The translations under genes and the position numbers were made by a program. A DNA stretch of 64,000 nt from Flavobacterium aerium (GTDB lineage: Bacteria; Bacteroidota; Bacteroidia; Flavobacteriales; Flavobacteriaceae). Location of the stretch: contig NZ_JARQWR010000002.1 of NCBI RefSeq assembly GCF_030766725.1, positions 1 to 64,000 of the forward strand. The letters are read 5' to 3'. This document shows, in pieces, positions 7,968 through 16,496 of this stretch. The notes under the pieces are model-generated. The model was given only the letters and a program-made list of their open reading frames with translations. It was not told the origin of the DNA and searched no databases. The stretch's first letter is position 1; each line of letters starts with the position of its first letter.

Positions 7968-8801
7968 ATGAAAAAGAAAGCATTTACCCTTGAATTGAGA
8001 AACCCATGTACAGAGAATTTGGATGGAATGACTAAAAATAGTCAAGGATTTTATTGTGATTCTTGTAAAAAGAACGTGTTAGATTTCACTGAAAAAACGG
8101 ATCAGGAAATTACAACGATTGTTTCATCTATGAATGGAGCTAGTTTTTGTGCAAAATTAAGGCCTTATCATTTAGAACAAAATTTTGAATACTATGAAGA
8201 AAATAATAATAGTTTAAAGTATGCCGCTGCAATGGCTGCTTCAGTATTATTAGCTTCAGGTGTTAGTGCACAATCACAAAAAGCAGTTCATCAAACAGAG
8301 CAAGCAAGTGTTTTGAAAAATGATACAGAAAAGTTAAATCCAAATTTTGAGAAAAAAACGGAAAAAGAACGTTCTGTATTATTGAAAGGAAGGTTAATTG
8401 ATAGCCGAACAAATTTGCCTTTGGATGCAAAAAAGTACAATAATATAACTTTGAGAATAGATAGTTCACAACAAACGATTAATGTAAAAGCTGCTTCTGG
8501 GGAATTTATTTTACCGATGAAATTGCAACCAAATCAGAAATCAGTTACTATTGAAATATATGCTAATGATTATAATGGAACAAAGCAAATTGAATTGAAT
8601 TTGAAAAATTTAAAAGGATCGACTTTAGTTCAGAATATTAAAATAAATCCTGAAAAAGAATTATTTCAAGCAGTAATTGCTGGAGGGATTGGAATGGTTC
8701 CTGTCGTTAAGGATCCTCCTAAAAAGGTGACTATAACGTTAGGTAGAATCAAGGCGGTACCACCTACATCAGAAGAAATCAAATTAAAAAGTAAAGAATA
8801 A
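7968..8801 (+). CDS. Cys-motif / single membrane span / carboxypeptidase-regulatory-like domain protein
   Basis: 277 residues with three parts. Residues 1-65 carry Cys14, Cys30, Cys33 and Cys61 in the setting NPC...GFYCDSCKKNVLDFT, a conserved Bacteroidota N-terminal motif that looks like a small zinc site. Residues 84-101 are one hydrophobic span (AAAMAASVLLASGVSA). Residues about 135-225 resemble a carboxypeptidase regulatory-like beta sandwich (LLKGRLIDSRTNLPLDA). With no signal sequence ahead of the Cys domain, the likely topology is Cys domain inside and beta domain in the periplasm. The same N-terminal motif is known to precede TonB-like or other exported domains in this phylum. Function unknown; a sensor or scaffold role is only a guess. 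Confidence 0.75.
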   Translation: MKKKAFTLELRNPCTENLDGMTKNSQGFYCDSCKKNVLDFTEKTDQEITTIVSSMNGASFCAKLRPYHLEQNFEYYEENNNSLKYAAAMAASVLLASGVSAQSQKAVHQTEQASVLKNDTEKLNPNFEKKTEKERSVLLKGRLIDSRTNLPLDAKKYNNITLRIDSSQQTINVKAASGEFILPMKLQPNQKSVTIEIYANDYNGTKQIELNLKNLKGSTLVQNIKINPEKELFQAVIAGGIGMVPVVKDPPKKVTITLGRIKAVPPTSEEIKLKSKE

Positions 8802-8810
8802 TATAGGAGA

Positions 8811-8846
8811 GGGTTGTTGAGATTATTATTTCAACAGCCCTTTTTT
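8811..8846 (+). terminator. Terminator at the end of the 7968 gene
   Basis: Stem GGGTTGTTGA (8811-8820) with TCAACAGCCC (8831-8840), one G-U pair, followed by six T. It overlaps the last codons of the convergent glycosylase gene. Confidence 0.75.
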
Positions 8847-9338
8847 CCAATCGTTAAGTTTGGATTCAAAAGGAACAGTATTAGCTGGGCTTGTAGATGG
8901 CATTTGAAAATATTCAATTCCATCCAGTTGACCAAATTTCTTTATAAAGTATTTATGACTTTCCTTTCCGTTGAATAAGATTCGTTTGATGTTTGGATAT
9001 TGAGTGAATAAAGCGACAAAATCATTTTCTTTTTGGTTTTTAATGTGAATATCCAAACTTCCTTTTCTCTCACAACTGGATAATGTATCCCATAATCCTA
9101 ATTGTTGTTGTTGTAGAAATGCTATTTTTTTATCAAAATCCAAAGGAACACTATCTTTTCCAAAGGTTGTAAAGATGATTTTCCAGAATTGGTTACGAAC
9201 ATTACCATAGTATTCTCTTTTATTCAAAGAAATTTCACCCGGCATTGTACCTAAAATTAATGTATTGGTTTCCGAATTTACAATAGGTAAAAAGGATTCC
9301 TTGAAATGTTCAGTGGATGGATTTCTATCTTCTTTCAT
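8826..9338 (-). CDS. DNA-deoxyinosine (hypoxanthine) glycosylase, uracil-DNA glycosylase superfamily
   Basis: 170 residues. The family core is clear: LILGTMPGEISLNKREYYGN (about residues 26-45) holding the catalytic-loop GTMPG, NQFWKII, LWDTLSSCERKGSLD, and the closing loop MPSTSPAN (about 146-153) that inserts into DNA. The length and the motif set match the single-domain hypoxanthine-DNA glycosylases rather than classical Ung. It would excise deaminated adenine. It is the last gene of an apparent recQ - PP-loop - glycosylase operon; the PP-loop gene ends six bases from its start. Confidence 0.82.
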   Translation of the reverse strand: MKEDRNPSTEHFKESFLPIVNSETNTLILGTMPGEISLNKREYYGNVRNQFWKIIFTTFGKDSVPLDFDKKIAFLQQQQLGLWDTLSSCERKGSLDIHIKNQKENDFVALFTQYPNIKRILFNGKESHKYFIKKFGQLDGIEYFQMPSTSPANTVPFESKLNDWKKGLLK

Positions 9339-9344
9339 GATTAA

Positions 9345-10067
9345 TTAAGAAATAGGTAAAATATCACAGAACCAAAACCCCTTAGTTTTTATTTCAGATG
9401 GAAGAGAACAGTCGGAATTAGTTTTTATTTCCAATGGTTTGTACACTTTTTCACCAATGATAAAAGGGATTTTCTTTTTAAATATAGGTCCGTCGTAACA
9501 AAAGGTATGGTATTCTCCATTTTCTCCGCAAGGATCAACCTCTTCAGGTAATTGCTGTATGAAATCAGTATCGATAATTTTCCCCACCCAATTTTCATCC
9601 AAATAAGCATCATTTGTACAACAAAGTATACTTTTGAATCCTTTGTGGATAAAATCATGAAGAATAAATATAGTATTCATTTTCCAAAGTGGAAAAATAG
9701 CTTTCATGCCAATTTTTTCCATATTTTTTTCGCGGTATGCTCTAAGGTCTTCTAGGAAAATATCCCCAAAGATTACATTTTCAATACCTTCAGCCTTTGC
9801 TTGAAGCAAAATAGCTTCCATTTTTTGTTCATATTCATTATTTGTTCCTTCAGAAACATGAACCGTTAGTAAGGGTATACCGATAGATTGCACTTGTAGT
9901 TGAAGCATGGAATTTCGTACACCATGCATAGAAATTCTTTCAAAATCGCCATTTAATGTTGTTAGAAGATAACGAACATCAAATAATTTTTCGGTAATTA
10001 CTTTGTCTAAACAGTAAGAAGAATCCTTTCCTCCGCTCCAACAAAATATAGCTTTCGGTATTTCCAT
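9345..10067 (-). CDS. PP-loop ATPase, diphthine-ammonia-ligase-like (Dph6/MJ0570 family)
   Basis: 240 residues. The N-terminal SGGKDSSY loop (about residues 11-18) is the PP-loop that binds and adenylates with ATP; IFGDIFLEDLRAYRE (about 100-114) and the C-terminal EVDPCGENGEYHTF (about 195-208) are the hallmarks of the Dph6-type family. Eukaryotic and archaeal members amidate diphthine on EF-2, a modification absent from bacteria, so the bacterial substrate is unknown. It sits between recQ and the DNA glycosylase, spaced 19 and 6 bases, so the three are likely one transcript. Confidence 0.83.
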   Translation of the reverse strand: MEIPKAIFCWSGGKDSSYCLDKVITEKLFDVRYLLTTLNGDFERISMHGVRNSMLQLQVQSIGIPLLTVHVSEGTNNEYEQKMEAILLQAKAEGIENVIFGDIFLEDLRAYREKNMEKIGMKAIFPLWKMNTIFILHDFIHKGFKSILCCTNDAYLDENWVGKIIDTDFIQQLPEEVDPCGENGEYHTFCYDGPIFKKKIPFIIGEKVYKPLEIKTNSDCSLPSEIKTKGFWFCDILPIS

Positions 10068-10086
10068 GTGGTATTATTGGATTATG

Positions 10087-12198
10087 TTACTCATTTTTCT
10101 GTTCTTTTTCAAGGACTGCCAGTGCTAATCGAATCTTATCGTATGAAATTTGTTCTTCACAATAATCATAATAAGGTTTCAAAGCAGCCGGATTTTCTAA
10201 AGCAATTTGCGCAGCTTTAATTTTAGCGACTTCTTCATGAGTTACAAAAGCAAATAAATCAATCGCATGTCCATCGACATACAATTTAGCTAAATGCGAC
10301 ATAATAGTATTAAAATTTAACTTTCTTTTTTCAGCAATTTCTTCAGGAGAAAATCCTGCTTCATATAAAGTAAGTGTTTCTTTGAAAGTATTGATTTTAC
10401 GAGGTTTTGCTTTCTTCTCTTTTTGAAAATTAATAATAGCTTGAATGAATGGTTCTCCATATTTTTCCATTTTGGAACGACCCACACCGTCAATTGTTAG
10501 AAATTCATCATCACTCATTGGTCTTTCAATTTCCATTTGACGTAATGTAGCATCATTAAAGATGATATAAGCGGGAACATCTTCCTCTAAAGCAAGTTCA
10601 TATCTGATTTTTCGTAGAATTTCAAAGAGACTACTTGGAGTATTTTTCTTCGGGACAGATTTAGTTTCTGTTTTTTCAAATGTAATAGGATGAGCTTTGG
10701 TCAATTGTACTTTTTCCCCTTCAAACAATACTTTTTTTGCAAAAGCAGTCAACCGAATTTTATTTTGTTTGTGAAACGCAATTTCACAGTATCCTAAATT
10801 AATCAATTGTATTAGGTATTGGTTCCAGTCTTGCCAAGCAATATCATGACCAATCCCATAGGTCTTTAAATTTTGATAACCATTGTCATAAATAGAAGCA
10901 TTTTTTGAACCTCTTAAAAAATCGACAATAACTCCTAAAGTTTCATTTTCTTGAAGTCGAACGATAGCCGATAAAGCTTTTTGTGTGATAACAGTACCGT
11001 CAAAGAATTCAGGTGGATTTAAACAAACGTCACAGTTTCCGCAATCTTCCTGTATAAGTTCTCCAAAATAACTCAATAATATTTTTCTACGACAACTCAA
11101 AGCATCAGCATATTGTTTCATTCGATCCAATTTGGCTAATTGTACTTCGGAATTGGATGCACTAGAAGCAAATTGTTGCAATTGAATTACATCACCATAG
11201 CTTTGAAATAATATAGTTTCGGAAGGAAGCCCGTCACGACCAGCACGACCAATTTCTTGATAATAACCTTCAATATTTTTCGGTAAATTATAATGAATAA
11301 CCCAACGTACATTAGATTTGTCAATTCCCATTCCGAAAGCAATGGTGGCACAAACTACCTGAATTGTATCATTTATAAATTGATCCTGTGTTTTGGAACG
11401 CTCATCATATTCTAATCCTGCATGATATGCTTTGGCATTAATTCCTGCTTTTTGCAATTTTTCGGCAAGCTCTTCCGTATTTTTTCTACTCAGGCAATAA
11501 ATAATACCTGAATCATTCGTTCGGTCATCAATGAAATCAATGATTTGTTTCACTCTATTTTGAGAAGATCGAACTTCAAGACTTAAGTTTTGACGATCAA
11601 ATGAGGCGACAAAACGTTCTGGATTAACGAGGTTAAGCTGATTAACAATGTCTTCTCGCGTTGCTTTATCTGCTGTGGCTGTTAAAGCAAGGATTGGAGT
11701 AGAAGGGAAGCGGTTTTTTAAATAGCCTAAATTAGTGTAGGCAGGTCTGAAATCATGACCCCAAGAAGAAATACAATGTGCTTCATCAATAGCAATTAAG
11801 CTGATTGTGAGCTGATTAAATATAATATCCAGATATGATAAACTTTCTGGAGCGATATAAAGTAACTTTAGTGTATTGTTTCTTAAATGATCGAAAATGG
11901 TATCTCGCTCTTCTGTTGTTTGGCTACTATTAATATAAGAAGCGGCTATTCCATTGGCTTTTAAACTATCTACTTGATCTTTCATTAAAGCAATCAAAGG
12001 AGATATAACAATAGTAATTCCAGGTAAAATTAGAGCGGGCAATTGAAAACAAATTGATTTTCCACCACCAGTAGGCATGATTACAATTCCATCTTTTTTC
12101 TCAAGAATAGTCGTAATAATTGATTCTTGTAATGGTCTGAATTTTTCATAACCAAAATTTTCTTTAAGAAGAACATGTAAGTCTTTCGTTGTAATCAT
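10087..12198 (-). CDS. recQ: ATP-dependent DNA helicase RecQ
   Basis: 703 residues. Walker A PTGGGKS (about residues 41-47), Walker B DEAH (about 138-141) followed by CISSWGHDFRP, and helicase motif VI QEIGRAGRDG (about 315-324). A RecQ zinc site is formed by CRRKIL...CGNCDVC (about 370-394), followed by a winged-helix region and an HRDC domain (about 520-590). Beyond it is an extra C-terminal helix-turn-helix (ETLTLYEAGFSPEEIAEKR) seen in Bacteroidota RecQ. It unwinds DNA 3'-5' in repair and fork restart. The upstream neighbour is separated by a terminator, and two genes follow closely. Confidence 0.95.
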   Translation of the reverse strand: MITTKDLHVLLKENFGYEKFRPLQESIITTILEKKDGIVIMPTGGGKSICFQLPALILPGITIVISPLIALMKDQVDSLKANGIAASYINSSQTTEERDTIFDHLRNNTLKLLYIAPESLSYLDIIFNQLTISLIAIDEAHCISSWGHDFRPAYTNLGYLKNRFPSTPILALTATADKATREDIVNQLNLVNPERFVASFDRQNLSLEVRSSQNRVKQIIDFIDDRTNDSGIIYCLSRKNTEELAEKLQKAGINAKAYHAGLEYDERSKTQDQFINDTIQVVCATIAFGMGIDKSNVRWVIHYNLPKNIEGYYQEIGRAGRDGLPSETILFQSYGDVIQLQQFASSASNSEVQLAKLDRMKQYADALSCRRKILLSYFGELIQEDCGNCDVCLNPPEFFDGTVITQKALSAIVRLQENETLGVIVDFLRGSKNASIYDNGYQNLKTYGIGHDIAWQDWNQYLIQLINLGYCEIAFHKQNKIRLTAFAKKVLFEGEKVQLTKAHPITFEKTETKSVPKKNTPSSLFEILRKIRYELALEEDVPAYIIFNDATLRQMEIERPMSDDEFLTIDGVGRSKMEKYGEPFIQAIINFQKEKKAKPRKINTFKETLTLYEAGFSPEEIAEKRKLNFNTIMSHLAKLYVDGHAIDLFAFVTHEEVAKIKAAQIALENPAALKPYYDYCEEQISYDKIRLALAVLEKEQKNE

Positions 12199-12225
12199 TT
12201 GTATAATCTATTGTCAATAATTAAT

Positions 12226-12257
12226 AAAAAAAGGAACTCGATAGAGTTCCTTTTTTT
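12226..12257 (-). terminator. Terminator of the polyamine operon
   Basis: GGAACTC (12233-12239), GATA loop, GAGTTCC (12244-12250), with seven A on the left and seven T on the right. For minus-strand transcripts it ends the operon that finishes with the acidic 116-residue protein and separates it from recQ. Confidence 0.87.
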
Positions 12258-12278
12258 ATACATTCCATAAAAACGGAT

Positions 12279-12629
12279 TTAATCTTCGTCAGATTCTTCG
12301 TCAGTTTCGATAACTTCTTCAGTTTCTTCTTCTTCATCGTCTTGCTCATCATCATCGGCAATATCAATCCCTTTCAATACATCTAGTGTATCTACGCTTT
12401 CGATATCGTCATCATCTTCGAAGTTCTCAATTCTGTCGGCAAGTTTAGTACTTACTTTTACCAAAAAGATGGTATCTTCAGTTCTAACTTCTACAGCTTC
12501 GATTGTTTCATTTTTTGCATTTTTAAAACGGATAATGTTCGAATCGTCATATCCATCAGGAAATCTTTCTACCAATAAGGTTAAGATTTCGTTCGTTAAT
12601 TTAGCATAATCAACAATAACTCTTTTCAT
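12279..12629 (-). CDS. Conserved small protein with acidic tail, last gene of the polyamine operon
   Basis: 116 residues. Residues 1-75 look like a small globular domain (MKRVIVDYAKLTNEIL, then IIRFKNAKNETIEAVEVRTEDTIFLVKV), mixed alpha/beta. Residues 74-116 are strongly acidic with runs of Asp and Glu. It begins 7 bases after the stop of the deoxyhypusine-synthase-like gene and ends at a terminator, so it is co-transcribed with speA. I do not recognise a characterised family. The acidic tail could bind cationic polyamines or a basic partner, but that is inference only. Confidence 0.85.
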   Translation of the reverse strand: MKRVIVDYAKLTNEILTLLVERFPDGYDDSNIIRFKNAKNETIEAVEVRTEDTIFLVKVSTKLADRIENFEDDDDIESVDTLDVLKGIDIADDDEQDDEEEETEEVIETDEESDED

Positions 12630-12636
12630 AAAACGG

Positions 12637-13608
12637 CTATAAATCTAATAAATAAGCAAAAATTAGTGGTGCAACAATTGTTGCATCCGATTCGATAACA
12701 AATTTAGGAGTTTTAATATCTAATTTACCCCAAGTAATTTTCTCATTTGGAACAGCTCCAGAGTAAGATCCATAACTTGTTGTTGAATCAGAAATTTGAC
12801 AGAAATAGCTCCAGAATGGTACATCATGCATTTCCATATCTTGGTACAACATTGGTACAACACAAATAGGGAAATCTCCTGCGATACCTCCACCGATTTG
12901 GAAGAAACCAACACCGTTTTGACTGTTTTTTGAATACCAGTCAGCCAAGAAAGTCATGTATTCAATACCTGATTTCATAGTGCTTGCTTTCAATTCTCCT
13001 TTTATTACATAAGAAGCAAAGATGTTACCCATAGTACTATCTTCCCATCCTGGTACAATAATAGGTAGATTTTTCTCAGCAGCAGCATACATCCAGCTAT
13101 CTTTTAAGTCAATCTCATAATATTCTTCAAGAACACCTGATAATAACATTTTGTACATAAATTCATGAGGTAAGAAACGCTCACCATTGTCGTCAGCATC
13201 TTTCCAGATTTTATAAATATGTTTTTGTAAACGTCTGAACGCTTCGTGCTCAGGAATACAAGTATCAGTAACTCTATTTAATCCTCTTTCTAATAAGTCC
13301 CATTCTTCTTGTGGCGTTAAATCACGATAGTTAGGAACTCTTTCATAATGAGAGTGTGCAACCAAGTTCATAATATCTTCTTCAAGATTAGCTCCTGTAC
13401 AAGAAATAATTTGAACTTTATCTTGTCTAATCATTTCAGCGAAAATTTTTCCTATTTCTGCAGTACTCATCGCACCTGCTAGGGTAACCATCATTTTCGC
13501 ACCATTCTGTAATTGTTGCTCATAGGCTTTAGCCGCATCAACTACTGTTGCAGAATTGAAATGTAGGTAGTACTTTTCAATAAACTGACTGATTGGTCCT
13601 TTACTCAT
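12637..13608 (-). CDS. Deoxyhypusine-synthase-like enzyme, probable homospermidine synthase
   Basis: 323 residues from the ATG at 13606-13608; an upstream TTG at 13632 is possible but unlikely. The family features are MVTLAGAMSTAEIGKI (NAD site), ISCTGANLEED, HEFMYKML, GVGFFQIGGGIAGDFPI and KITWGKLD, where the lysine matches the catalytic lysine that carries the butylamine. Bacteria have no eIF5A to modify; related bacterial proteins are known to act as homospermidine synthases, and sym-homospermidine is the typical polyamine of Flavobacteriaceae. Adjacent speA supports that role. The gap to speA is 43 bases. Confidence 0.85.
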   Translation of the reverse strand: MSKGPISQFIEKYYLHFNSATVVDAAKAYEQQLQNGAKMMVTLAGAMSTAEIGKIFAEMIRQDKVQIISCTGANLEEDIMNLVAHSHYERVPNYRDLTPQEEWDLLERGLNRVTDTCIPEHEAFRRLQKHIYKIWKDADDNGERFLPHEFMYKMLLSGVLEEYYEIDLKDSWMYAAAEKNLPIIVPGWEDSTMGNIFASYVIKGELKASTMKSGIEYMTFLADWYSKNSQNGVGFFQIGGGIAGDFPICVVPMLYQDMEMHDVPFWSYFCQISDSTTSYGSYSGAVPNEKITWGKLDIKTPKFVIESDATIVAPLIFAYLLDL

Positions 13609-13651
13609 TTTTTCTATGTTTGTTGTATTCAATTAATTTTTCAAAAATAAA

Positions 13652-15052
13652 TTATTTTTTGTCATAACCTAAAATTTTCAGCACTTCTTCTGCATTTTGT
13701 TGCTCTGAAAACACCTCAGTTGCCAAAATTCCATTTTCATCACGATCAATTAAGATGTGTTTTGGCTGTGGAATTAAACAGTGGTGCAATCCTCCGTAAC
13801 CTCCTATGGTTTCTTGGTAAGCTCCAGTGTTAAAGAATCCAATATATAATGGTTTTTCTTTATTGTATTTAGGTAAGTAAATTGCATTCATATTTTGTTC
13901 AGAGTTGTAATAATCATCACTATCACAAGTCATACCTCCTAAAAGGACTCTCTCGTATTGATCATTCCAACGGTTGATGGCCAACATTACAAAACGCTTG
14001 TTGATTGCCCAAGTATCTGGTAAAGTTGTAATGAAAGAAGAATCGATCATATTCCATTTCTCTCTGTCATTTTGTTGCTTTTGGTAAAGGATTTGGTAGA
14101 TTGCTCCACCGCTTTCTCCTACAGTAAAAGAACCAAATTCTGTAAAAATATTAGGAACATCAACATCTGCTTCTTCACAAGAAATCTTAATTTGATTAAT
14201 GATTTCATCAATCATATATTGATAATCGTATTCGAATGCCAATGAGTTTTTGATAGGGAAACCACCACCAATGTTCAAGCTGTCTAAAGTAGGGCATTCT
14301 TTTTTCAAAGAAACATATACTTTTAAACATTTTGATAATTCATTCCAATAATAGGATGTATCGCGAATACCTGTATTAATAAAGAAGTGTAACATTTTTA
14401 GTTCCACATTCTTATTCTCTTTAATCTCTTTTTTGTAAAAAGGAACAATGTTTTTGTATCCAATTCCCAAACGGCTAGTATAGAACTCGAACTTAGGTTC
14501 TTCTTCTGCTGCAATTCGGATTCCGATTTTTAATTTGCTTGGGATCACATTTTGTAATAAATCCAATTCCTCATAGTTGTCAATGATTGGAATTGTTTTA
14601 GTATGACCACCGTTTATTAATCGGGCAATGTTCTCAATATATTGGTCTCTTTTAAAACCATTACAGATTACATAAGTATTTTTATTGATTTTCCCAGATT
14701 CTAATAATCGTTCTACAATATTTACATCAAATGCAGAAGACGTTTCGATATGGATGTTATTTTTGAAAGCTTCATTCATAATGTATTCAAAATGAGAGCT
14801 TTTTGTGCAATAGCAATAGTAGTATTTACCTTCATATTTGTTCTTTTCCATTGCATTTCTAAACCATTCTTTGGCTTTTTTAATGTTGTTGGAAATCTGA
14901 GGTAAATACGTGAATTTTAATGGAGTTCCGTATTGTTCAACCAAATTCATCAAATCGATATTGTGAAATTGTAGGTTGTCTTTATTTAACTTGAATTCTT
15001 CTTGAGGGAAGTAGAAAGTTTGATTTATTAGGTCGAAATATTTTGTGTTCAT
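13652..15052 (-). CDS. speA: Arginine decarboxylase, biosynthetic, PLP type III fold
   Basis: 466 residues. An alanine-racemase-like barrel with the PLP lysine in YYCYCTKSSHF (about residue 83), the IETSSAFDVN stretch (about 98-107), ICNGFKRDQYI, a glycine-rich phosphate loop LNIGGGFP (about 258-265) and a C-terminal GGMTCDSDDYY segment carrying the second active-site cysteine. It converts arginine to agmatine, first step to putrescine and then homospermidine. It is shorter than E. coli SpeA (about 658) because it lacks the inserted domains, as in other Bacteroidota. The best promoter lies about 240 bases upstream, behind a leader with a short ORF and hairpin. No agmatinase or agmatine deiminase gene is in this operon. 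Confidence 0.9.
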   Translation of the reverse strand: MNTKYFDLINQTFYFPQEEFKLNKDNLQFHNIDLMNLVEQYGTPLKFTYLPQISNNIKKAKEWFRNAMEKNKYEGKYYYCYCTKSSHFEYIMNEAFKNNIHIETSSAFDVNIVERLLESGKINKNTYVICNGFKRDQYIENIARLINGGHTKTIPIIDNYEELDLLQNVIPSKLKIGIRIAAEEEPKFEFYTSRLGIGYKNIVPFYKKEIKENKNVELKMLHFFINTGIRDTSYYWNELSKCLKVYVSLKKECPTLDSLNIGGGFPIKNSLAFEYDYQYMIDEIINQIKISCEEADVDVPNIFTEFGSFTVGESGGAIYQILYQKQQNDREKWNMIDSSFITTLPDTWAINKRFVMLAINRWNDQYERVLLGGMTCDSDDYYNSEQNMNAIYLPKYNKEKPLYIGFFNTGAYQETIGGYGGLHHCLIPQPKHILIDRDENGILATEVFSEQQNAEEVLKILGYDKK

Positions 15053-15114
15053 TATATTTTTCGAGTTTTAAATAAGTATTAGATGTAAAATAAAAATAGA
15101 GTACTCTAAACTTT

Positions 15115-15294
15115 TCAAACTCGAATATTTGCATAAACGATGGGCAACTTCTCCTGATAAGTATTTGTGTATTGAAAAATATCAAAATTTAAAATGTTAT
15201 TAATCCCAAATGCGATACGCTGCCGACGGGACAAAATCTTATTTTGCCTGTCGTTACAGAAGGTAATTAATAGTGTATTTTTAATTTTTTTCAT
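15115..15294 (-). CDS. Candidate leader ORF (59 codons) upstream of speA
   Basis: On the minus strand an ATG at 15292-15294 opens a 59-codon frame that stops with TGA at 15115-15117, 62 bases before the speA start codon. It begins MKKIKNTLLITFCNDRQNK and ends PIVYANIRV, with arginines at 16, 23, 24, 26 and 58. It starts six bases after a strong TACATTTG element, so it would be leaderless or nearly so. No family recognised. It may be a real small protein, a regulatory leader peptide, or merely open by chance inside a structured leader RNA. Confidence 0.4.
   Translation of the reverse strand: MKKIKNTLLITFCNDRQNKILSRRQRIAFGINNILNFDIFQYTNTYQEKLPIVYANIRV
15224..15253 (-). promoter_or_regulatory. 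Hairpin in the speA leader RNA
   Basis: On the plus strand CGAC (15224-15227), then ACAAAAT, CTT loop, ATTTTG, and GTCG (15250-15253). As RNA from the minus strand this folds into a stem of about twelve pairs (CGAC, GG, CAAAAU against their complements) with one mismatch and one bulge. It lies inside the candidate leader ORF, roughly 170 bases upstream of speA. There is no poly-U tail, so it is not a simple terminator; a regulatory role is inferred. Confidence 0.45.
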
Positions 15295-15299
15295 CGTGG

Positions 15300-15331
15300 C
15301 AAATGTAAAAAATATTATAACTGATATGCAA
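15300..15331 (-). promoter_or_regulatory. Promoter of the speA operon
   Basis: CAAATGTA at 15300-15307 reads TACATTTG on the minus strand, a perfect -7 element, and CAA at 15329-15331 gives the TTG -33 element with a 21-base spacer. Transcription should begin near 15293, leaving an unusually long leader of about 240 nt before speA. I found no other TAnnTTTG match between here and the speA start. The rest of 15053-15351 is the leader with the candidate ORF. Confidence 0.65.
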
Positions 15332-15351
15332 CCATTTTTATTAAAATAATA

Positions 15352-16419
15352 CTAAGATTTATAATCTAAAAATGCTGCGTTAATGGTTTCATTTTCAACG
15401 TTTTGATCGAGAATAATTTTTCCGATATTTTCAATCAATGCAAATTGAATCTTGCCGAATTCATTTTTCTTGTCGTGAATCAGTAAATCCAATATGGGTT
15501 CGATGTCATTTTCATCAAAATGAACGGTATTAAAAATAGCTTTAATTGTGTTCTTAATTTGATTATACTGTGTTAAATTTAGGTAATTTTTTTGCAACGA
15601 CAAGTACGATTCTAAAATCATTCCAACAGCAATTGCTTCTCCATGTAATAAAGTAGTTTTATTTTCATTTTCTAAAAAATAAGATTCTATTGCATGTCCT
15701 AGTGTATGTCCAAAATTTAATGCTTTACGAATACCATTTTCTCTTGGATCCTGCATTACAATTGTATTTTTGATTACAACAGATTCATAAATTAATTCAT
15801 CCAAGTCATCAAAATTAAGTGTCGTTAGATCTAAAAATTTATTCCAATAATTCTGATCAAATATTAATCCATGCTTCAACATTTCAGCCAAACCCGATCG
15901 CATTTCAGCTTGCGGTAGTGTTTCCAGATAATGTGTATCGATTAGAACCATTAAAGGAGTGTTGATTACGCCAATTTGATTTTTTAAATTTCCTAAATCA
16001 ACTCCTGTTTTTCCACCTACAGATGCATCAACCATCGATAGGAGAGTAGTAGGAATATTAATGAAGTCAATACCACGTTTAAAAGTAGAAGCGACAAATC
16101 CTCCTAAATCAGTTACTACGCCACCGCCCAGATTAATCATAAGACTCTTACGATCGCCACCTAGTTCGGTTAATACATTCCAAATACCGACACAGGTTTC
16201 GATATTCTTATAGGCTTCGCCTGCATCAAACTCTACGATTTCAATTTCAGCTTCGGTTGCGATATACGGTAATAATATTGGTAAACAATATTCGTTAGTA
16301 TGACTGTCAACTAAAATGAAGATTTTAGAATAGGTTTTATTTTGCAGTTGTGCGTTTAAAGCTTCATAAGCCGATTCATTAAAATAAATGGAGTAATTAT
16401 TGGCTTGAATTGGATGCAT
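15352..16419 (-). CDS. aroB: 3-dehydroquinate synthase
   Basis: 355 residues. NAD-binding and active-site stretches are conserved: NLGGGVVTDLGGFVASTFKRG (about residues 94-114, first twenty shown in part by LGGGVVTDLGG), PTTLLSMVDASVGGKTGVD, NQIGVI, and the metal histidine HGEA with GHTLGHAIE (about 235-245). It converts DAHP to 3-dehydroquinate, second step of the shikimate pathway. It stands alone on the minus strand, divergent from proline dehydrogenase. Confidence 0.95.
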   Translation of the reverse strand: MHPIQANNYSIYFNESAYEALNAQLQNKTYSKIFILVDSHTNEYCLPILLPYIATEAEIEIVEFDAGEAYKNIETCVGIWNVLTELGGDRKSLMINLGGGVVTDLGGFVASTFKRGIDFINIPTTLLSMVDASVGGKTGVDLGNLKNQIGVINTPLMVLIDTHYLETLPQAEMRSGLAEMLKHGLIFDQNYWNKFLDLTTLNFDDLDELIYESVVIKNTIVMQDPRENGIRKALNFGHTLGHAIESYFLENENKTTLLHGEAIAVGMILESYLSLQKNYLNLTQYNQIKNTIKAIFNTVHFDENDIEPILDLLIHDKKNEFGKIQFALIENIGKIILDQNVENETINAAFLDYKS

Positions 16420-16496
16420 AAGACTAAAAATTATTAAGTATTAATTTGAATAGGCAAAATAAGGCATTTTTTAAGAAAAAATCTTCCCGCACTCAT

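Noticed and set aside
14982..15185. 67-codon minus-strand frame overlapping the start of speA
   Set aside because: It overlaps the speA N-terminus in another frame and crosses AT-rich leader; the 59-codon frame at 15115-15294 fits the promoter better.
15053..15351. A known riboswitch class in the speA leader
   Set aside because: No consensus of a named riboswitch could be recognised; only a hairpin and an ORF are supported.
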